This document shows, piece by piece, positions 33,295-39,130 of a stretch of 39,130 nucleotides of DNA. The notes below the pieces were generated by a model. That model worked only from the letters and a program-made list of their open reading frames with translations. It made no database searches and was not told where the DNA came from. Source of the DNA: Sphingobacteriaceae bacterium. Lineage in GTDB: Bacteria > Bacteroidota > Bacteroidia > B-17B0 > Aurantibacillaceae. The stretch covers positions 1 to 39,130 of the forward strand of contig CANGGP010000029.1 in NCBI GenBank assembly GCA_947453445.1. The letters are read 5' to 3'. Position 1 is the stretch's first letter. Each line of letters starts with the position of its first letter. The position numbers and the translations under genes were made by a program.

Positions 33295-33888
33295 TCAGTA
33301 ACGTTTTACGCTTGGTTCTTCAATGTCAATTTCTGTAATTAATTCATTGCGTTCATGCATCAATCGGTTGTATAAGCTGTAGGTGTCGATGCTGAATTTT
33401 TGTATCAATGAGGTAATCAAATCTTTTAGTACTTCCACAAATTTAGCAGGTGTACCATAGGTTACAAAGGCAATAAAGGAGTATGCCAATACTACAATTG
33501 AATTGAATTTCAACATTTCATTCGATCCCTTTTTAATATCAAAAGGAATTTTATAATGTTTCATATACAAGTAATTGATAATGAGTAAACACACCGCAAT
33601 AAATAAACGCGAGAACAATAAAATACGTCTTTCATTGCGTTTAATCTCGTTTTTTCGGGCTTGCAAATCCAGAAGCTTTTCATCCACGTATTTTAAACGC
33701 CGTTTTTTAGCGGCAAGATCATCGTATTTCTCCTCGTCGAGTAATTTACCCGAGGCCCAACCAACCGTAATAAAAATAATGGTAATCAGCACAATAATGA
33801 TGATGATCATTAAAAAATGACCCAAAGGCTTCCTTAATTTTTTAAGTATGGTTTCCAATTGCACAAGCAATATAGTCAATTGCAACAT
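33295..33888 (-). CDS. Hypothetical integral membrane protein upstream of the NRAMP gene
   Basis: Read from the ATG at 33888 it has 197 residues. A first transmembrane helix ('MIIIIIVLITIIFITVGWAS', about 27-46) is followed by a charged, probably coiled segment (about 50-88) and two further helices (about 91-110 and 132-152). A charged C-terminal domain ends 'DIEEPSVKRY'. I do not recognise it. The reading frame is open back to 34128, but that part is translated from a GC-rich dispersed repeat and is not gene sequence. Alternative starts are ATG 33810 (right at the first helix) and ATG 33912. It is the first gene of the operon with the NRAMP-like transporter. Confidence 0.65.
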   Translation of the reverse strand: MLQLTILLVQLETILKKLRKPLGHFLMIIIIIVLITIIFITVGWASGKLLDEEKYDDLAAKKRRLKYVDEKLLDLQARKNEIKRNERRILLFSRLFIAVCLLIINYLYMKHYKIPFDIKKGSNEMLKFNSIVVLAYSFIAFVTYGTPAKFVEVLKDLITSLIQKFSIDTYSLYNRLMHERNELITEIDIEEPSVKRY

Positions 33889-33969
33889 TTTAGTAATGCA
33901 CAATTGCTGCATTGTAATGCAATTTTTGAACAACAGGTTTTTGATACCAAAAAGAATAGGTTTTATGTG

Positions 33970-34156
33970 GGCGCAACCTGAAGCAAAAATTTTTGTTTTC
34001 AACCCCTTGTTTGCTTCAGGTCCGGGCTGTTGCAGGCTCCGCTTCGCTACGGCTTCGCGCCTGGCGGACGCGAGAGCTAAACCCCGCCTGCCTTCGCGCA
34101 GACCTAATATCGGCGGGCAAGCTTCCACATCCCTTGCGCAAAATTTCGGAACCTGA
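33970..34156. repeat. GC-rich intergenic repeat element
   Basis: Most of the 362-base gap between 33888 and 34251 is a GC-rich block unlike its AT-rich surroundings. It has clustered short inverted repeats (TCGCG/CGCGA near 34052-34072, CCCGCC/GGCGGG near 34083-34118) and a perfect 12-bp inverted repeat at its left side. No real protein is encoded, although frames stay open across it. It looks like a dispersed REP- or MITE-like element. The remainder of the gap (34157-34250) is AT-rich and shows nothing else. Confidence 0.65.
33976..34021. repeat. Perfect 12-bp inverted repeat with 22-base spacer
   Basis: ACCTGAAGCAAA (33976-33987) is exactly complementary to TTTGCTTCAGGT (34010-34021). It forms one edge of the GC-rich element and could fold as a hairpin in either strand. 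It could be a terminal structure of the element. Confidence 0.7.
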
Positions 34157-34250
34157 TATCTCCAACAATTTGAATTGTAAATTTTTTACAAATGGAATTG
34201 TCGATTGCTAAAATCGATGAAAAGTTTCAGCAAAATTCAATACAAAATAT

Positions 34251-37200
34251 TTATTCTATCAAAAGCGTCATATTTTCAATCGTGAAATGACTTGTGCATT
34301 TCAAAATATATGTTCCTTTTTCAAGTGTTTTGAATTCCAATTTATTTTCTCCCTTTATGATATTGCCTTTTGACATTACTTGACCAAGCATATTCATCAA
34401 TTCGTATGCTCCTGATTCATTACAATTCACAATGAATTCACCATTACTCGGGTTTGGATACACTTGAAATTGTTTTTCGCTTGATTGGTTTTCTTTTATC
34501 CCGCTTGTATTGCATTCTTTCACAGCAATCGCAATGCTGGCCGTGGCACTGCAGTTGGTGATGGTGTTGGTGCCAACAAGCGATATCACCGTATTCGTGT
34601 TAGGGATAATCGTTATACCGCTCAAATTTGAGTTGTTCGACCAATGGTAGGTGTTGGCCCCAATGCCGCTTAAATTCACCATTTGGCCAATGCATGTTAA
34701 AGTTGTGTTACTATTTATCCAAACAGGGGGCAATGGGTTTATGATTAAATTCAAATGCACACTGTCCTTACAGCCATTGATGTCGATTACATGCAAGGTA
34801 TAATTGCCGGCATTTTGAACGGGCGTATTATTGATTTGTGGATTGGGCACGTTGGCAGTAAAGTTATTTGGTCCTTGCCAAAAGTACGATTGGTTAAAGC
34901 TGGCATTAAAATTGGCAATTTGTCCTTCACAAATAGGTGAATTGTTTTGCACATTGGTAATTGGGGCAGGCAATACCACTAATAAAACAGTTTTTGTGTC
35001 GACACAATTGTAAACGTTGCTGCCACTAACGGTATACACCATGTTGCTAAGCGGACTCACAAGAATGCTGTTCGATTGTACAATATTAGGCTGCCAAGTG
35101 TAAGTATTGGCGCCGCTTGCACTCATTACCGTGCTTGTATGGGCACAAACACTGCTTTGTGAAACAATAATACTTGGATTAGGTGCCACTATAAAGGATA
35201 CAGTGTTGCTGATGCCGCAGTTTAAAGGGTCGGTGGCTGCCACTGTATATGTGTAATTGCCGGCATTTAAGGCCAGATTTTGGTTTTGTGTATTTGATGC
35301 ATTGGGCATCCAAGTGTAAGTATAAGGTCCCACACCTCCCGAAGCAGCGGCGTTGATTTGTATGGTACCCCCTTCACAAACCATGTTATTCAACACGTTA
35401 ATTTGTAATCCCAGTGCATTGGCCTGATTGATGTTAAATGTTGAATGATAATTACAGTTTTGAGTATTGTCGTGCACAATTAAACTGTAAGTACCAACGC
35501 CCAAATTGCCCAGGGTAGGGGCATTAATACCATTGGCCGACCAAGAATAAGAATATGAACCCGAACCACCAATTACAGAAGCACTCACGCTGGCGTTGCT
35601 GGCACCATTACACAATATACTTGGTGTAATACTAATTGAAACACCACCAGTTGGAACTAATAAATTAAAAGTACTTGTTCTGCTGCAATAACCTGCCCCT
35701 TGGTCGATTACATTCACCGAATAAATACCAGATGTGGAATAAGAAAACACTGCATTGCTTTGAGAGCCAACCGACCAGCTGTATGTATAAGGACCCGTGC
35801 CATTGATTACTTGCGCAGTGGCCGTTCCCATGGCACAGGCATTAGCTGTTAAAATGTTTATTGAAGGTTGAACAATACTCACCACTTGGGTGATGGTATC
35901 GTTGGTGTTGCATTGAAAGTAACGGATTAAACTCACTGTGTAATTTCCTGTATTAGTGAAAGAATGACTAGGGGAGGCAAGAAAAGAAGTATTGTTGGAT
36001 CCCGAAGCATTATCGCCAAAATTCCATTGATACCCACTAATGCTGTAGCCAGAGGCAGAACATACCGGAGGTGTGCTAAACAAAACATTTTGGCAAGAAC
36101 CGTTTACAGTATATGAAAATGAAGAATTGGGTTTCTGTTCAAAATAAAATCCGGGAAAATTGGGTAATCCCAGCTGGCAGGTCAAAGTACCTAAAGAAAT
36201 TCCCATGTTAGTATAAGATGCGCTTGCGTTTATATTATTGGGATTATTAATTGCGCCTAGACTTGATTTTCCGGGCGAGGCCACATAAATTTTACCATCT
36301 GAAGCGAGTTGAAAAGTGGCTTTTGTAATAGTATCTTGGGCATAACTGTCAGTATTGTAAACCGGAGTATAACTAGAACTTGTACCACAAACATCAAATC
36401 TATTAATTATTGATCCAAACAAATTACTAGTTCCCAAAATAGCCCTTGACCAATATAGGTTATTGGATGTAGGTGAAAATTCACAATTAAAAGTTCGAGG
36501 GTTACCAAAGGTCATACTTCCACTCATTGAATACATTATACTAGGGCTTGAAGAATTGATGCTTCCAGTTAAATTATTAAAGTCTAAAACAAAAACTCTT
36601 GAATTATAATAGGTTAAAGGTCCTGGTGTGTAATTGTTAACAGCAAGTGCAATTTTTTTACTATTTGGCGAAAGTTTGAGTTCGCCATAACCTGTTTGCG
36701 CTATAATATTATTTCCACTAAAAATCGGTATTCCCACTCCTGAGTAAGTCAATGGTACTGAAATGATTCCTGCTGTAGTTGCACAAATAGATACCACCCA
36801 AACATCATCACCATTACAATGTTTGCCGGCAGTTAATTTGTCTCTGCAATTGGCATCTATTAAATTGTTTTTTGTTGTTATCGATCCCTGTCCTGATGCT
36901 AAACTCATGTCAACAATTGAATATTTCAAACCCATTGAGGTAGCGGAACCACCCACCGTAAAAATGTAAAAGATGTTATTGCTCTGTGGTTGCTTCAGAA
37001 TGATGGCTGGTTGCGATGCATTTTGTCCATGTAAACCTGTACCATTGGCCATCACCGAATGGGTGCTATTATAAACCGTTACACCATCAGTATAAAACAA
37101 CAAATTACCATTGGCTCCTGAAATTGCTGCGCAACCCAAGGAATTGGTGAGGGCTCCGCCAGTTGCTAGCGTAGGTGTACCTCCTGCAAAGTTTAATCCG

Positions 37201-37301
37201 GCATTATTGCCAAAATACCAATTGCGTGCTTGGTTTTGCCCAATCATTGTTCCTTTCAATAGAATTAAAAAGATGCAGAATTGTTTTAACTTTGAAAGCA
37301 T
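34251..37301 (-). CDS. Large secreted protein with propeller-like N-terminus, PKD and Ig-like modules, and T9SS type A sorting domain
   Basis: This 1016-residue protein has a signal peptide (1-22, ending 'TMIGQ'). The N-terminal domain (about 25-380) begins 'NWYFGNNAGLNF' with 'NGNLLFYTDGVTVYN', a beta-propeller-like region common in Bacteroidota surface proteins. A PKD domain ('YQWNFGDNASGS', 'HSFTNTGNYTVSL') lies at about 415-475. Six Ig- or SprB-like modules follow (about 480-925), each bounded by cysteines ('CAMGTATAQV', 'LCNGASNASV', 'VCEGGTIQI', 'VCAHTSTVM', 'ICEGQIANF', 'TCIGQMVNL'). The end ('VYPNPSNGEF' onward) is a type A sorting domain. The TTG at 37310 is rejected in favour of ATG 37301, which begins the signal peptide. 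An adhesive or structural surface role is inferred. Confidence 0.85.
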   Translation of the reverse strand: MLSKLKQFCIFLILLKGTMIGQNQARNWYFGNNAGLNFAGGTPTLATGGALTNSLGCAAISGANGNLLFYTDGVTVYNSTHSVMANGTGLHGQNASQPAIILKQPQSNNIFYIFTVGGSATSMGLKYSIVDMSLASGQGSITTKNNLIDANCRDKLTAGKHCNGDDVWVVSICATTAGIISVPLTYSGVGIPIFSGNNIIAQTGYGELKLSPNSKKIALAVNNYTPGPLTYYNSRVFVLDFNNLTGSINSSSPSIMYSMSGSMTFGNPRTFNCEFSPTSNNLYWSRAILGTSNLFGSIINRFDVCGTSSSYTPVYNTDSYAQDTITKATFQLASDGKIYVASPGKSSLGAINNPNNINASASYTNMGISLGTLTCQLGLPNFPGFYFEQKPNSSFSYTVNGSCQNVLFSTPPVCSASGYSISGYQWNFGDNASGSNNTSFLASPSHSFTNTGNYTVSLIRYFQCNTNDTITQVVSIVQPSINILTANACAMGTATAQVINGTGPYTYSWSVGSQSNAVFSYSTSGIYSVNVIDQGAGYCSRTSTFNLLVPTGGVSISITPSILCNGASNASVSASVIGGSGSYSYSWSANGINAPTLGNLGVGTYSLIVHDNTQNCNYHSTFNINQANALGLQINVLNNMVCEGGTIQINAAASGGVGPYTYTWMPNASNTQNQNLALNAGNYTYTVAATDPLNCGISNTVSFIVAPNPSIIVSQSSVCAHTSTVMSASGANTYTWQPNIVQSNSILVSPLSNMVYTVSGSNVYNCVDTKTVLLVVLPAPITNVQNNSPICEGQIANFNASFNQSYFWQGPNNFTANVPNPQINNTPVQNAGNYTLHVIDINGCKDSVHLNLIINPLPPVWINSNTTLTCIGQMVNLSGIGANTYHWSNNSNLSGITIIPNTNTVISLVGTNTITNCSATASIAIAVKECNTSGIKENQSSEKQFQVYPNPSNGEFIVNCNESGAYELMNMLGQVMSKGNIIKGENKLEFKTLEKGTYILKCTSHFTIENMTLLIE

Positions 37302-37732
37302 AACATGCAAATAATGGGCTTGTGTTAATTATTAGTAAATATAGAAAATAAATGAATATCAAATTTTTCTATGACTCGATAAAACCGTAAATAGTAAAAA
37401 TTGCACCACATCTAATTGAGATGCTTCTGCTGTAATTTCAAAATCGATGAAGAAATACCACAAACGTTAAGATGGATTACAAAATATTTTTGAATGGATA
37501 TTTTTATTGGTAGTGCGTAACTTTTTTTGACTATGATGAACGACCTTTTATTTAGAATTACTTTAAGCCTGGGAGTTATTATACTTAAACCAATCTTAAC
37601 GTCATTTTGTTGTATTAGACGTGATAGCTTATTTCATTCATTTTTCTGTAAATCCAAGATGAATAAATTTCTAAAAAAATCATAAATCCAAGCTTTATTT
37701 ACTCACAAATGTTAAAGCTAGGCTTATTCTGA
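37302..37732. other. Intergenic region without recognised genes
   Basis: This divergent, AT-rich spacer of about 430 bases separates the minus-strand surface protein from the plus-strand gene at 37745. All short frames lack gene character. I see no tRNA, hairpin terminator or riboswitch. The promoters of both flanking genes must lie here, but only the one at 37733-37740 is clear. Confidence 0.5.
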
Positions 37733-37740
37733 TATATTTG
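37733..37740 (+). promoter_or_regulatory. -7 box (TATATTTG) 4 bases before the STAS-like gene
   Basis: TATATTTG matches TAnnTTTG exactly and ends 4 bases before the ATG at 37745, implying a leaderless or nearly leaderless transcript. The -33 element is poor. Confidence 0.5.
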
Positions 37741-37744
37741 TAAT

Positions 37745-38182
37745 ATGAAACGCTTGCAAATTATTCGTCCTGATCAAAACAAAAATGAAGTCATCGATAC
37801 CCGTGTTGCACAGGTATATAAAGATGCCAACGAAATTGTTGTGATTACCATGAAAAACGCCGGTGTGGTTGATGAAGCCGATATTACCGATTTAAATTTG
37901 GTGATTCGAAAAATGGCTGAAAAAAAGGCCATCTACAAATTACTTGATGCCCGTGCCTCATTCGACATGGATAAAAAGGCCAAACTCTTAACTGAAAAAG
38001 AAGAATTAATTTCAAAAACTAAAGCCAGAGCCATTATCGAGCCCAACTCCATCAAGGCCTCCTTACATAATTTTTTAAAACAATTCAGCCACGATAAATA
38101 CCCTCAGCAGTTTTTTACTGATTATGATGAAGCGTACCATTGGCTGCTTGATTTACAACAACACAACAATTTGGGCTTTTAA
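37745..38182 (+). CDS. STAS/SpoIIAA-like small cytoplasmic protein
   Basis: This 145-residue protein has the alternating strand-helix pattern of STAS/SpoIIAA-like domains. A strand pair with 'TRVAQVYKDANEIVVITMKNAG' character is followed by 'DITDLNLVIRKMAEKKAIYKLLDARASF', then 'RAIIEPNSIKASLHNFLKQF' and the end 'FFTDYDEAYHWLLDLQQ'. The C-terminal 'T-x-x-E-A-x-x-W-L' wording is typical of this group in Bacteroidota. Such domains bind lipids or act in anti-sigma switches; neither role can be assigned here. No kinase or sigma-factor gene is nearby. Confidence 0.65.
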   Translation: MKRLQIIRPDQNKNEVIDTRVAQVYKDANEIVVITMKNAGVVDEADITDLNLVIRKMAEKKAIYKLLDARASFDMDKKAKLLTEKEELISKTKARAIIEPNSIKASLHNFLKQFSHDKYPQQFFTDYDEAYHWLLDLQQHNNLGF

Positions 38183-38185
38183 ATT

Positions 38186-38207
38186 TACTTTTGAAATTAT
38201 ATTTCAA
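38186..38207 (+). promoter_or_regulatory. Promoter box with overlapping palindrome before the last gene
   Basis: TACTTTTG (38186-38193) is an exact -7 match 33 bases before the ATG at 38227. It overlaps the perfect dyad TTGAAAT-TAT-ATTTCAA (38191-38207), which could be an operator or a weak hairpin after the preceding stop codon. There is no T-run after the hairpin. Confidence 0.4.
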
Positions 38208-38226
38208 TGAATAAATAGCTTGATGC

Positions 38227-38712
38227 ATGAAAAAGAATTTACCTTTCATTATTGTACTTGCTTTGATATGCAATGCTCAAATTAGCCTTGCCCAAAAAAT
38301 ATCAAAACAAGAAGCAAATGCACTTTTAGAAAAAGCTGTTACCTTCTTAAAAAACAATGATACAGCGGCTTTTGTCAATCTATGGTACCTCGATAACAGC
38401 GGTAGGCCTTACGATAATACCACATTTACAAAAAAAGACATCATAGCTGAATTCAATGAATTAAAGTTGTTTTTGGATACGGCCATCAAAAACAACCTGT
38501 CTTTCGATTACATTGAAATACGAGATGAGAAAGATGTTTCTAAGCACAAAGCAAATAATGTTTCATCTAATAAGCTTTTGGCCTGGTATTTATACGATGC
38601 CAAACATAAGTATTATAAAGGCTTTGGGGTTCGCAGTATTTATATGAATAATCGGTGGCTGTTTCGCTTCAATTTGCAATATTCTATCTCAAATCGCTAC
38701 TGTCCGGGATAA
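38227..38712 (+). CDS. Exported hypothetical protein whose C-terminus is encoded by the terminal repeat
   Basis: This 161-residue protein has a signal peptide (1-22, ending 'ISLAQ'). The mature part has an N-terminal helical segment ('KQEANALLEKAVTFLKNNDT') and later beta-like sequence ('YKGFGVRSIYMNNRWLFRFNL'), which suggests an NTF2/SnoaL-like or DUF4348-like small domain, though I cannot assign it. The last six codons (N-R-Y-C-P-G) and the stop lie inside the right-hand repeat (from 38691). The original C-terminus may therefore have been replaced when the repeat arrived. Confidence 0.65.
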   Translation: MKKNLPFIIVLALICNAQISLAQKISKQEANALLEKAVTFLKNNDTAAFVNLWYLDNSGRPYDNTTFTKKDIIAEFNELKLFLDTAIKNNLSFDYIEIRDEKDVSKHKANNVSSNKLLAWYLYDAKHKYYKGFGVRSIYMNNRWLFRFNLQYSISNRYCPG

Positions 38713-39130
38713 TTTTAAAGTAGCATTTTTAAGAACTAGAGCATTTTTTCCATATTGCGCTTACGAACCTCTAAGTTAATAAGTAAGGCCGCAATTTGCT
38801 TTAAGAAATTACTGTAATTTTATGCTACCCTAAACGGATTTCGGGTAATGGTGGTCAAGAGTGGCCTTCGAGAAATTTCGTACGAAAACAAGGAGCAGCT
38901 TTCTGCCGTTCTAGCGCGCGGTCAGTCGCTAAACTAACCACTGCATTTGAGCAGACCTGCGCGACCTTCGCGCGCATCAGAAGGCTGCGACGTAGTTTTC
39001 AAGAAATTTCTCGGCAGCCTTGATTTTTTGTTTCTTTTTTATCAAGTTTATAACAGTTGCCCCTCTCAATCCGGCAAAGTAACTTTCGTTAGAATAAATT
39101 ACTGAGATAATGCCGCGAAGCACACACAGG
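38691..39130. repeat. Right copy of the dispersed repeat, inverted relative to the left end
   Basis: Its reverse complement aligns with 15-337 at high identity from the contig end inward: the outer part 'GCTTCGCGGCATTATCTCAG' is identical, and the inner end AAATCGCTA..TGTCCGGGATAA matches as well. It lacks the small palindrome of the left copy and has 131 extra bases. No coding frame of gene size is present beyond the overlap with the 38227 gene. Confidence 0.85.
38880..39010. repeat. 131-bp GC-rich segment present only in the right repeat copy
   Basis: The segment lies between two AGAAATTTC direct repeats (38871-38879 and 39002-39010); the left copy has a single AGAAATTTC (149-157). It includes the hairpin GCGCG-ACCTT-CGCGC. 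Either the segment was inserted here or it was lost from the left copy by recombination between the direct repeats. Confidence 0.7.

Noticed and set aside
33889-34128. N-terminal extension of the membrane protein gene back to 34128
   Set aside because: It is translated from a GC-rich palindromic repeat and is Arg/Ala-rich, unlike the rest of the protein.
33848-34211. Plus-strand frames across the GC-rich block
   Set aside because: They are by-products of stop-poor GC-rich repeat sequence, with no recognisable protein character and no promoter.
34201-34217. TCGAT/ATCGA hairpin after the large T9SS gene
   Set aside because: Only five base pairs, with no T-tract on the relevant strand.
37464-37602. 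Ten-base inverted match ACGTTAAGAT / ATCTTAACGT in the 37 kb spacer
   Set aside because: The arms are about 120 bases apart with nothing conserved between them; this is compatible with chance in AT-rich DNA.

Overview
The window looks like a whole contig from a Bacteroidota bacterium, probably metagenomic. It is AT-rich. Four secreted proteins carry type IX secretion (T9SS) C-terminal sorting domains: three type A, and one type B 'gliding-motility' domain. Several genes have the Bacteroidota -7 promoter box TAnnTTTG close to the start codon, and Shine-Dalgarno sequences are essentially absent. No rRNA, tRNA, CRISPR array, integrase or transposase gene was seen. Both ends of the window are inverted copies of one non-coding repeat (15-337 and 38691-39130), so the assembly probably broke at a dispersed repeat.

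Layout. 488-2107: a secreted kelch-type propeller. 2312-4570: a GbsR/MarR-type regulator, two tandem paralogous small membrane proteins and a TIGR01777-type epimerase, with similar dyads in front of the regulator and of the membrane pair. 4673-7756: EttA ABC-F ATPase, a tandem universal stress protein and a hotdog thioesterase. 7759-9339 (minus): a T9SS-exported arylsulfotransferase-like protein. 9534-11764: a secreted dienelactone hydrolase-like protein with a strong terminator, then thioredoxin reductase and a tiny charged protein. 11870-19410: a five-gene run with a giant TraB/GumN-domain protein, a MoxR AAA+ ATPase, a small acidic helical protein, fumarylacetoacetase and an unknown secreted protein. 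19420-20025 (minus): a 23S rRNA pseudouridine synthase. 20202-23354: a large type B T9SS adhesin-like protein. 23366-24798 (minus): a glycosyltransferase 2 and a pRiA4b ORF-3-like acidic protein. 24877-30204: an envelope operon (LptF/G permease, glycosyltransferase 4, membrane glycosyltransferase 2, OstA/LptA-like protein) whose three junctions all overlap by exactly 8 bp. 30284-31434: a divergent acyl-CoA thioesterase and HemJ. 31441-33888 (minus): a membrane protein, an atypical NRAMP transporter and a pentapeptide-repeat protein. 33970-34156: a GC-rich dispersed repeat. 34251-37301 (minus): a large T9SS type A protein with Ig-like modules. 37745-38712: a STAS/SpoIIAA-like protein and a secreted hypothetical whose last codons lie in the right-hand repeat.

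Most of the content is chromosomal housekeeping and cell-envelope biology. I found no clear defence system or mobile cargo. The most promising under-described items are the GbsR-type regulator with its dyads and paralogous membrane pair, the MoxR operon that lacks the usual DUF58/VWA genes, the NRAMP homologue with a rewritten metal site, and the nested architecture of the terminal repeats.
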